Source: Phialocephala subalpina
Lineage: Eukaryota > Ascomycota > Leotiomycetes > Helotiales > Mollisiaceae
Assembly: GCA_900073065.1 (NCBI GenBank)
Contig: FJOG01000012.1
Coordinates: 649,981 to 713,980 of the forward strand
Direction: 5' to 3'
DNA length: 64,000 nucleotides
The translations under genes were made by a program, and so were the position numbers. Each line of letters starts with the position of its first letter. Position 1 is the first letter of the stretch. The notes under the pieces were generated by a model, which was not told the DNA's origin, made no database searches, and was given only the letters and a program-made list of their open reading frames with translations. Below are positions 1-9,700 of the stretch, one piece after another.

Positions 1-2
1 AT

Positions 3-1322
3 AAAGCTGGCGAGGAAGACTATATTGTCCGCTCCCATGGTAACTACTGGATGCGGCGCTCCGTGACGGCCGAACTCGAGCTCGAAGGAGGTGAATACCA
101 CATCTTGATGAAAGTTGAGGCAGATCGTAGCGACTATGCATTCTCTGTCGAAGATGTGATCCGCGCCAATGCCAAAGATCGTCGGGACAAATTGATGCGT
201 ATCGGCCTCGCGTATGATATGGCGATGGCGAAGGGCAAGATTATTGAGACGGATGACGAAAAGAAGGCTCGCAAGGCATTCGAGGCGAAAAAGAAGGCCA
301 AAGCGAAGGCGGAAATGAAGAAGAACTTATTGAAAGAGAAAAAGAAGAGGAAGCACGTTGAGAACCGGGATATGAGGAAGCAGAGGGCTGCTGATGCTAA
401 GCGAAAGGAAAAGCAGAAGAAACGTGAGGCCAAGCGGAAGGCTAAGGAAGAGGAGGCGAAAAAGAATGCACCTGAAGTTGAGGAAGAGGAGAAGAAGGAA
501 GAGAAGAAGGAAGATGTCCAGGCTGAAATTGCTGAAGAGGTGGAGAAGCAAAAGAAGGGTGGCAGTGAAGAAGATGTCCAGAAAGAAATTTCCGAAGAGA
601 TCAAGAAGCAAGAGGAGGAAGCAGCCAAGCCAGAGGTCAAGGAAGAACCAAAGACCGAAGTCCAAGAGGAGGCTAAACCAGCACCCACTCCTGAGGCCAA
701 GGAGGAGTCCAAGGAGGAGTCCAAACCCGAAGTCAAGGATGAGCCCAAGGAGACTCCCAAAGAAGACACTAAGCCTTCCGAAGCACCTCCACCTCCATCC
801 ACGACCGAGAAAGAATCTGACAAGCCAACCGACATCCCCCAATCCGATCCTAACGCTCCTCTCCCACCCCCACCACCACCCATGATTGACGACATCTCCG
901 ACGACGACCTTTCGGACCTCGAATCTGTCGTCTCAGACATCTCCTCATCCGCCGTTTCCGACGCAATCCTCGAAGCCAAACTCGCTTCCGACGCAGCTCT
1001 CCCTCCTCCTCTCCCCGTCGACGACGAAGAAGATGAATTCGAACGCGATCCGTGGAATGCGGTTGCAGTTGTCGGTTTGAGGGTTTATTGCAAGGGGAGT
1101 GGAGTGACGGTCAAGGTTGTCCGTCCAAGGGATTGGGAGGAGGGAGAGGGGAAGTTGGATTTGGATGATAGTGCGGCGGATGCTACGAAGGATGTTGTGG
1201 AGAAGGTTGAGGAAGAGGGGAGGGAGAATAAGCGGAAGGATAATGAGGGCGAGGGAAGCGTGGAGGGCGAGGGGGAGAAGAAGAGTGAGGGGGAGAGTGA
1301 GGGGAGTGTGGTTGTTGTTTGA
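3..1322 (+). CDS. Calpain-like cysteine protease, C-terminal part (5' end outside window)
   Basis: The frame is open from base 3 to the stop at 1320-1322, so this is the 3' part of a longer gene. The first 60 or so residues (SVTAELELEGGEY, a conserved stretch, then YDMAMAKGK) match what I know as the end of the beta-sandwich region in fungal calpain-family proteases, which bind calcium or membranes and cut proteins in the cytosol. The catalytic domain is not in the window. Next comes a Lys/Glu-rich coiled-coil-like stretch (about residues 60-200 from the first ATG at 51), a Pro/Glu-rich linker, a polyproline run, an acidic DDISDDDLSDLE segment, and a short conserved block (ERDPWNAVAVVGLRVY) near the end. 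The acidic/basic tail is low complexity and gives long spurious antisense frames. The family call rests on the N-terminal block and on recall of fungal homologues. Confidence 0.65.
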   Translation, partial: KAGEEDYIVRSHGNYWMRRSVTAELELEGGEYHILMKVEADRSDYAFSVEDVIRANAKDRRDKLMRIGLAYDMAMAKGKIIETDDEKKARKAFEAKKKAKAKAEMKKNLLKEKKKRKHVENRDMRKQRAADAKRKEKQKKREAKRKAKEEEAKKNAPEVEEEEKKEEKKEDVQAEIAEEVEKQKKGGSEEDVQKEISEEIKKQEEEAAKPEVKEEPKTEVQEEAKPAPTPEAKEESKEESKPEVKDEPKETPKEDTKPSEAPPPPSTTEKESDKPTDIPQSDPNAPLPPPPPPMIDDISDDDLSDLESVVSDISSSAVSDAILEAKLASDAALPPPLPVDDEEDEFERDPWNAVAVVGLRVYCKGSGVTVKVVRPRDWEEGEGKLDLDDSAADATKDVVEKVEEEGRENKRKDNEGEGSVEGEGEKKSEGESEGSVVVV

Positions 1323-1844
1323 GTGCATTTGGTGCGATTTTTGGTTGCTGTTGAAGTCTGAGCGTTGCAGAGCATTTGTGAAGTTTTTTGAAGCCATTGA
1401 AATTGTCATATGTAGCGTCTTTATACTCTTCTCAATGTACTTCTTTATGGATCCCAGCCCCTTGTCAATGTCTTGTGACCGGATCACGAATTTTCAAGTG
1501 AGCATGGAAAACAAGTCTGTTTGAGAAAGTTTGCTTCATAATTGCGCATTCAGTTTTTCGCACCACAACTTCTTGGAATTCTCCGTGCTTGCATCTGAGA
1601 TTACTTCGTATGCATTTATATGTCGCAAGAATTTGCCCGGCGGCGCAACCCGACCAGAACAGGAAGGTGAAATGCTTATCTAGTTGTATCCCTCATCGAG
1701 TCAAGCGAGGACCGACTAAAAACGAGGAGAGTATCACATCCTGCCAGCTAGGCAGCCATCGAACACACAGTTTAAGCACTCTCCCTCCGACCGTCTTCAT
1801 CATTCCCGAGATTTTCAACATAATTATTACAACAATACAACTCA
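1323..1844. other. Intergenic spacer, calpain 3' end / GNAT promoter
   Basis: No convincing gene. It should hold the 3' UTR of the calpain-like gene and the 5' region of the acetyltransferase. A pyrimidine-rich stretch and ACAACAATACAACTCA lie just before the ATG at 1845, a typical fungal start context. Confidence 0.5.
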
Positions 1845-2673
1845 ATGGCATACTGGAAGATCGAGCCCTGTACTGTTGCTGACGGCCCTGCTCTAGCGCA
1901 TAACAACGTTTCCGCCTTTTGGGAAGACCCAACATGGATACTAAGTTGGCCCAACATCACGCAAGAGTTTCTTATCGAGCAGTCAGTAAAGCGTCAACCG
2001 CGAAACCTCCTCCGCGACCGCGAGAAGACGCGCCACCAGAAGGCTGTGGACCCCGCTACTGGCGCCATCGTTGGATACGCACGCTGGATACTTCCATCTG
2101 GTCACTTCACGGCAGAGGATGGCAGTCCAGAGTGGGCTGAGGCCCAAGTAGCAGACGTCAGTGACGATGAGAAGAAACAGTTTAAAGGATTGGCTGAATC
2201 GGCATGGTGGAATGGAAGAAGTGGTTTAGATAGGCTTGATGACAAGAACGTCGAAATTATGAACTCCATACTAGCCGAGAAGCCCTACATCAGTAAGTAA
2301 GCATATCTAGTTCTAGAGTGCCTATTGTTGTCTGTCACGATATTGGGAGGAAGCCATCATATGATTAGATGGACATTATTGGGAACATACTGCTGATAGA
2401 TGCCTAGAGCTCGCCTACCTTGCTGTTCACCCCGAGAATAAAGGCAAAGGAATTGGCACTGCACTAGTCGAGAGCGGGATCAGGCATGCAAACAAAATCA
2501 GACTGCCAATCTTCGTTATGGCCTTTAAGGCAGGCCGGGGTGTGTATACGCGACTTGGATTTAAGGAAGTGAATCGGAACATCGAGGATGATTCCCAATA
2601 TGGTGGTGCCGGCGAATATGGAGCCTACTTCATGATTTATGACCTCCCCGAGACAACACCAGAGACAGGGTAA
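1845..2673 (+). CDS. GNAT-family N-acetyltransferase
   Basis: Two exons, 1845-2292 and 2408-2673, joined across a 115-nt intron (GTAAGT donor, TGCCTAG acceptor), give 237 residues. The only acceptor that keeps the frame produces KLAYLAVHPENKGKGIGTAL, the acetyl-CoA-binding motif A of GNAT enzymes (R/Q-x-x-G-x-G/A), at about residues 150-169. The C-terminal half continues with GVYTRLGFKEV, the usual strand and loop of motif B. The layout (N-terminal substrate region with WEDP, AVDPATGAIVGYARW as the central strands) fits the fungal GNATs often annotated as 'GNAT family acetyltransferase'. The substrate cannot be told from the sequence. No signal peptide or membrane segment, so probably cytosolic or nuclear. 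It lies convergent to the hypothetical gene that starts at 3834. Confidence 0.8.
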
Positions 2674-2915
2674 AGACGAATATCAAGATTAAATCACTAT
2701 ATCTTGCCTTCGTGACTATGCAAGTGCTCGATCGCCACCGTTCTCCAACTCTCGAGTTCCACCTCGTATTTCTTGCCCTTGAAACCCCTTTCTCGTTCAG
2801 ATGCAAGTCGAGCTGTGTGCTCTTCTAGCAGCATATCAGTGTGCTTGTCGTCGTCGACTTGAACGGATCCGATCTCTACATTAATCATGCACTCTTCAGT
2901 ATCTTCTCCGTCTGG

Positions 2916-3834
2916 TCAATAACGATGGCTGACCCAGAATTCCTTTGGAGTAACCCAAGAGGCCTTTTCGTCAACTTCGGAATAACTTCCTTGGTATTTG
3001 GAATCAACAATCTCCTTCAAATCCACTCCCACTTCTTTAGAGCATATCATGGAATACCACTCTTTGATCTGCCCGACCTTCGCATTGGTATCTTTGAGCT
3101 TTTCCAAGATACCTTCCACGGTTGTGACTAAATTCCTACATGGGTCGATGGTCTGCGTTATAATGACGATGTACGCTATCCCAGGAAAAGGGTCGATGAT
3201 GTACTCCTGCATGAACGCAGGCTGTAACCAGTCCTCAGGGAGACGAAAATAAAGGCAATCCTTCACTCTTGTTGGATCCTTGAACGGAGACTCGATTTTC
3301 AATTCGGGGTCTGCAGCTTCCGATCCTTCCAGAACTGTAATCATTTTGTCCTCAGCAAACGACGTTTCCATGTATATGCCTTCAATAGTGACGACAGGCT
3401 TCAATCCCTCCCAGCGGCTAATCATAAAAATACATGTTCGATAATGGCACTGCTCTGATTCAAGTCTTCCGTTGACGCTACAGCACTTCGGCGGGGTATG
3501 GATGATGAATTCTGCAGGTTCGACCTTTCGTTTCTTCTGGCGAGTGTCTATACATAAAGCCAGTACAATGCACTTTCTAAACATTGCTTTTTTTTTCAAC
3601 ATACTCGTCTTGGTCTTGATGACTTTCGCTCTCTTGGGTGCGGGTGCAAATTCAGCACATGTGTGAGGCTCAGAGCGCGTCTTATCGAGACTGGAGAGTT
3701 CGCCATCACATACTGCTCACTTCGAGGAGTTGTTCGACCCAGATGCTTTTGACATCAGTTCCTGAGCTTTGCCTCGTAGTCCTGGATTTCTCCCGTGGGC
3801 GCTTGCTGCCAGTCATGGATGTGTTGGGTTTCAT
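2916..3834 (-). CDS. Hypothetical fungal protein, paralogue A (C-terminus cut by TGA)
   Basis: I do not recognise this family. A main open block runs 3602-2916 on the minus strand, and an upstream exon likely starts at ATG 3834 (KPNTSMTGSK) and ends at a GTGAGC donor near 3720. The block contains VVTIEGIYMETSFAEDKM, LVTTVEGILEKLKD and QIKEWYSMICSKE, which recur in the copy at 4744-6003, so the family is real coding sequence. An in-frame TGA at 2918-2916 ends the frame, but homology with the other copy continues past it: FWVSHRY, stop, then PDGEDTEECMI here against FYCHHVMDRAPDEIPEDYMI there, and the same frame stays open to 2697 (EEHTARLASERE against EHEARLAAEKE). The protein may therefore be cut short by about 70 residues. 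Exons before 3602 are uncertain; HTCAEFAP near 3660 is shared by both copies. Soluble, with no signal peptide seen. Confidence 0.4.
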
Positions 3835-4743
3835 GGTCTCCGTGACAGTTGTGCCGCTGTGCCTTCGACAATACAAAAGATAATAAGGACGGATCAATTG
3901 TCGAGATCACAAGTAGTCGTGATCTTTTAATTTGTGTACTCGAGAGGTCGATGTTGAGAAATCCCGAGACATAAGGTTGGATGCAAAATGCTGCTAGCGC
4001 GCCAAACCCACCACCCGTTCACACGACAGGAGAAATTGCTTCGGCATTTGGGACTTTCGAAACACCGATAGAACTGTCTGTGCATCATTCTGAGCCTTCT
4101 CAGGGGCTGGTACTGAGAAAATCTAAACTCCTCCCCTTTTTCGAAGCCTCCTGCTCCATGCAATCGACCACGACTCGCTTACCAGACTTCCCAATGCCTT
4201 CAAATGAATGCGCACTTGATGTATTATACTCACAATACTATGAGTAAAAGATTCAGTAGCAGCACTTTTTAACCTGCAATTAGTTGTTAATTAATTGCTA
4301 GTTCTTTCCAAGTTATTTTCGAGCCCCTATTCAGCTCGCTTAGCGGACCTCGATGGCAATCCTACTTTCCGCTGCTTGTTTTCGTGTTCACGCGCAGGTT
4401 CGCAAAAGACATATCGCTATTGAATTGAATGTTAAGAATGGGACCTGCTGGGTGTTTTGCATTATGTGTTCTTGATAAATTGCCCCCTTCATCTTCGCTT
4501 AGCGGTGCAGCCCATCAAAATCTGATGAATATCGCCCCAACAAATTTCAAGTACAAACAGTCAAGTGATCTAAATTGACTCAGACCTCAAATATGGGTAT
4601 TTACACATGCTTTGCCAAATTCCCTTGCAGTATCCAGATCAAACTCAAAAAGACAAGTTTAGGCAACCTTTCAACACGGATCGATCAAGAAGCTAGAGAG
4701 TGCCTCTTTTTCTCTAGTCCCATTCTACTCCCAACTAGCGAGC
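3835..4743. other. Spacer between the two paralogues
   Basis: No supported gene. Short open frames occur on both strands (for example 3981-4247 plus) without recognisable motifs. It would hold the promoter of paralogue A and the 3' region of copy B. Confidence 0.35.
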
Positions 4744-6003
4744 CTATATGTCATCTTCTCTAGACTCCGTACTAGAGGACTCCGAGTCTTCGTTCTCGCT
4801 CTCCTTCTCCGCAGCAAGTCTTGCTTCATGCTCTCGCTATGATTGATCCATGTTCTTGCCATCATTCACATGGCACCCCTCAACACTGACCGGATCATAT
4901 AATCCTCTGGAATCTCGTCAGGAGCTCTGTCCATAACATGATGACAGTAAAATCCTTTTGGGCCTTTCCAAACCAGAGTGTTGTAAGGCGACTGTCTTAG
5001 AGCCCCTCCATATATTTCGTTCCGCGTCTCAGACCATGCATGATTCGGCTAGAACTCTTTGCTATTTTTGATGAGCTTCTTCCCCTCCGCCATATTTTTC
5101 TCGACGTACCATTCCCTAATGCCCTGGACATTGCTATTAGCAGCCGTATCAGACTCTGAAATGCCTTCGACGACAGTGACCAACGCTCCGTTGACTTTGT
5201 GTCGAGTGACAACGGGGTATACGGCTCCAAACATAGGAAAATCCGCAAACACGGTCATCGTTGACAGCTTGATCGTTCCCTTCTGGTTCCTGAACACCGT
5301 GTAGTCGGTACCAGCATGAGCACCATCTGTGAACAGCTCGATATTCTTGAATTTGCCCTGGTACTGCTCCACCATAGCCTCCATCCTATCCTCAGCTATG
5401 AAGCTGCTGCTGAAGATGCCTTCAAATTTGCTGATGGGTCACGAGTCTTGGTGGCAAGAAGAGATGACGATGAACATCTGAGAACTGAGGTACTGTGATT
5501 CGACCCTCTTCGCGATGACATCGGACTTCAACGGAGGTGAGTTCTTGTTGTCTGCTGGGTATATCAGCATATTCTAGGCTCTTTTTTGTGGCAGCATTCG
5601 TACCTTTCTTTTTTTCGAGGCTTCTTCTTCCTAGGCTAAGGAGCAAATTCTGCACAAGTATGTGGGACATGCCTTTCGGCTTTATGTTCGTGAAATACAT
5701 GATGGGACTGCATGCGCCGCAATTTTCTTCCCACTCTGTGATTGGGGGCTTCGGGGCCGGGGGACGAATAGCAATTTGCGGTGGTGGGTTTTCCGGCTGC
5801 TGTCTCATGATGCCGTCGATGTTCTTGCCGCAGCCCCAGCAGGTTGAAGTGGAAATGACACGCGCGATTTCCCTTTGGATAACAGGATTCGCCGCAGAGT
5901 GTGCTGATGATTGAAGTTGGAGTTTCTTGGACTGAGGCATGTTTTGTCGTGGAGCAGGGTCGTGAAGTTCCCAAGGACGCTTCATTGCACAGTAGCGTTC
6001 CAT
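4744..6003 (-). pseudogene. Decayed paralogue B of the 2916-3834 gene
   Basis: The N-terminal frame starts at ATG 6003 and contains two CxxC pairs (CWGC and CGAC, about 50 residues apart) that could bind zinc. Downstream, the copy-A-like frame is ESQYLSSQMFIVIS, then TGA at 5441-5439, then FEGIF and FIAEDRMEAM, LVTVVEGISE and QGIREWYVEK, then TAG at 5051-5049, after which homology still continues (GPKGFYCHHVMD, EIPEDYMIRS). A 50-nt GTGTTG...CATAG intron near 4850 would join MIRS to REHEARLAAEKE and end at TAG 4746-4744. At least two in-frame stops and a frame change near 5630 (HTCAEFAP followed by TAG) argue for a pseudogene. It is in tandem with copy A, same orientation, about 2 kb away. If unseen introns remove these stops it could still be expressed, but none of suitable length was found. 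Confidence 0.45.
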
Positions 6004-6739
6004 TTTTGGTCCGAGTGATGTTGTCGAAAGGTACTAGAAACCAAAGATCGGAAAAGAAGAAGTAAAAAGAGAGGGGCGACCGCGTGCTGAAGTACTTCCT
6101 CCCGCTACGCGTTGCGATGGCGTGGTTAGACGAGGAACCTTTCGCTGGCGGGCAGGTCGCTCAGGAGGTTGGTAGGTCCGCGTTTCTGGCGACAGGTCAG
6201 CGAAACTTCAATAGGTCACCTCAACTCCAGACTAGCGCGTCACCCACAGACCTCTCGAGGTGAACAATAAGACTAATATTCAATCGGGACTTGCCACTCC
6301 GACCTTGGGACAGTAGAGTCGTCGAGAATTTGCGAAAGTTTGCGAGGAGGAAAAGCGAAATCTCCCCCTCTTCTCGGACCCTTGCAACTCGACCACAACT
6401 CGGATACAAACTTAGATGTCCTCAAAACTGACAGCACAATTGATGTATCAAGATTCACGATAGAAAAGAGCCATTCCGGGATCACTCTCGTAGAAGCCCG
6501 GAAGCGGTTTGAAAACGTTTTCGGAATGGATTTAGAATCGATTAGGCGCCCCTTTCCCCTCGCTCAGAGGCCACCTCAGGAAGTCGAAGACAACACACCC
6601 TGTTCACTTCGTGAACATACAAAACGACAAAAGGGAATGAGAAATGAGATCTGATTATATTCAGGGGTATCGTGTATAGACTAATAATTACCATATCTTC
6701 AAAGATACAAACACCATCCTCCCTTACCATGCAACTAGT
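6004..6739. other. Intergenic spacer
   Basis: No recognisable gene. A 104-codon plus-strand frame (6340-6654) shows no family motif. The segment contains the putative promoter of copy B (reading leftwards) and the 3' end of the patatin gene. Confidence 0.35.
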
Positions 6740-9700
6740 TCACCTATTCGCCTCATCATCATTAATAGGCCTCAGCCTCCCAAAATAAGGAACTTCATAA
6801 AGCTCATCAATACTCATCGCCGACGGCTGCACGTGAGCGCTCAACGGCCTCCCATCTGGACCCGTCGGTCCATCTTCCCCATACTCCTCTCCCTTCTCCC
6901 TCGGTCTCGCCTGATCTTCAAGCCTAAAGCCCGGCGAGTACGAAGGCGGAGGCTCTGGCTCAGAAATCGTGATCGTAGGTCCGCTCGATACAGGCGGTCC
7001 AATACCATACGGTTGGTATACATACGGTGTTTGTGGTGGTAGTGGTTGTGGTTCAGTCCTCGAAGCAATGGACGGCCGAATGCTTGTATTCGAGCCACCG
7101 CCAGGGAGAAATGTTGCGTTAGGATCATTAAGTGTCGTCGCACTGAGAGCGAGGTTGATTGCTGGAGAAGTGGGTGGTGAGAACGAATATCCGGGCATAA
7201 AGCTGTTGGAGCTGCCATCTTGGCCTGCGCCAGGTAGTTCGACGGCGGGAGCACCTTGCGGCATGCCGACTTGAGTTGGAATATGAGGAGCTGGTAATTC
7301 GACTGGTGATCGGACAGGGGGAGAGTAATAGGGTTGTGGTTCTGAGTTGCCGAGTTCGGGGATGCCGACTGGTAGGGATTGGCCGACTTGGTACTCGGCT
7401 GAGCCGTAGCCGGAGAGAGATTTCATTCTGCGGAGGCCCGGGGGTGGAGCGTTGGAGGATTGGATCCATTTCTTGCGCTCGGCTTGTTTGTTTACGGAGC
7501 GGTCTCGCCAGCGGTTGCCGTCTTCCGATGAGTCGTGGCGTTTGGGAACTATCAAATCAGCATAAGCTCAAGAAGCAGATCAAAGTATGGGGCTTACTTA
7601 ATGATTCGTCTTCCTGCAATCGCCTTGGGAAGCCACTGATTGGAAATTCTTCGCCATTCTTGAGAACGAGAACAAATTCGGTTACAGCAACGAGGTTAGG
7701 AATCCTAATTTCCACCAAGCCCATGCGCCACTGAGACTTGTACATCAGGTCCGAGATAGCGTCAGACGACATCAGCATCCTTTGCGACTTATGTGGTGTA
7801 CTTCGATCCCGCACGATGAAGTATAGCCCTTGCGAAGTAGGCCCAGCAAAGTCGTTCAGAACCTTTCCGAATGTTGACATCGCAGATTTTGGGAGCCGGC
7901 ATCTAATCATTCCAGTAAACATGAAAGTCCCATCCTGTTGCCGGCTAACAGGCATCGTCTTCTCAAAATAGAACGCGGTGGCAAGTAATTTTTTCGCAGC
8001 CCGAACAATGGCGACGTCGCCTGCCATATGTTTCCGGATAGTATTCTGCAAGTTCTTGATCTGAGGCGCATCATCGATTCCTGGTAAATCTTCCAGAATC
8101 TCAGGATTGATGCGCTGGTATCGAAACTTTTCACTCTCAGGAAGACCAAGTTCCTCCATGAAGTCTTTCCAGGACTTTTCAGCTGCAAGGGATGATCTGA
8201 TCTGGTCCATGGCTGCCGATGCGGATGCTGAGTTCTTGGATTGTCCAAAGAGGCCGCTGATGATAGATGACTTCTCGATCAGAGTCTTTCGAGACTTTCG
8301 GTTGTATGCAGTGCCGATTGATAGCAGAAAGTCGGGAAGGTTCTTGTCGTTGGTGGGCCAGAGAGTCTTACGTTCCAGGTCTGCAATCTGGATTGGGTTG
8401 CTATGGTGTAGTGAAGCATCCGAATATACTTGTCCAGTCGCCTCATGAGAGAACGCTTTGAAGATCTTAGGAGTCGCACATGCCGCTCTTGCAGCCTCCC
8501 AGATTTTGAGCTCAGATGCAGCGTTTTCTGGTCTCTGGAAGTTGTATGGCAGCTTGTCGATACGGCTTCGATTGTAGTTGGTGATCAGGGAGATTGAGCT
8601 TGAGGTGGTGGCTGTTACTGCAACCTTTATCCTCGAATTCGAGCGTCGAAATCCACCAAACAGGTAGTCATCCCTTGAGTACGCCGATTGCAAAGCTTCT
8701 TCAAGTGGCGGTATCTCGTACTTGCTGCGATGCACACTCTCCATGATCATGCTGTATCCCGGAATATTGCTTCCAAAGCGGCGAGCGAATGACTTACTGC
8801 AAATCTGCTGGAACTCATTAATGCACTGCTCCACAGACCAGTTCATTGAAACTAAGCCCAATGCCACTAAGCCGCCCGTACTTGTCCCGACGATGAGATC
8901 AAAGAAATCCTGGATCCGCATATGATTTCCCCAACTCTGCTCGATGAGTCGTAAGATCTCTAGCGCCACGATGGCTCGAATACCACCGCCATCCAAAGTA
9001 AGAATCCTGACACCAGCTGCTTCAGGCTTAAGGAAAATCTTCCAAGAGCGAAATGTGGTATCAACGTGCATAGGACACGTACTAATCTCAATTGCATCCC
9101 TTTCCTGGGTTCCATAAGCGGCCAGACAAGGCGTGCACAGGATGTGGCCACAAGGAAGCGCGTGTTGAGGCGGACTCATAAGACACGAGAAGCAGGTCGA
9201 ATGGCTGACTAGACTCTTATTCCGGACATCATCAATGTGCTTGTAGAAAGGTAACATGACAGCTTCGCGATGCAGCTGAGCAGCGATTTTGTCCTCTGGC
9301 ATTGACGGGTCTTGCATGATGCGCACCCGGAGCTTCTTGAGCAGTTTCTCCAGCGCTTCGAAGACGAGATAGCGGAAAGTTTCTTGATACGATTCTGCGG
9401 TAAAACGCGATTGGTATGTGCCGACAGCGATGACCTTTCCATCTTTGTTTTGGTGGCCCTTGGAACCGTGACCGCTGCGGACGTTGACACACTTCCCAAC
9501 TGAGACGTCATTTCTCCTGTGGCCTATGAGCTGTACGAACTCGCAAGGCCAGTAACGATCGCAAAAATCTTCGAGGGCATTGTCGCAATGCACTACGTAT
9601 TCTGGGAAAATCATCTCTGCCAAACCTCGGGTTTTACTCCTCGTCGAATCTAACATGATGCACGAGGCGACCATGAAGCTCAATTCGTAGAAAATGCCCT

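Noticed and set aside
134..979. Long minus-strand frame opposite the calpain tail
   Set aside because: It mirrors the GAA/AAG-rich Lys-Glu coding strand and gives low-complexity Ser/Phe/Leu; no homology or start context.
7557..7571. Separate gene for the Pro/Ser-rich frame at 7555-6740
   Set aside because: A 49-nt intron (7597-7549) joins it in frame to the patatin exon, so it is the C-terminus of that gene.
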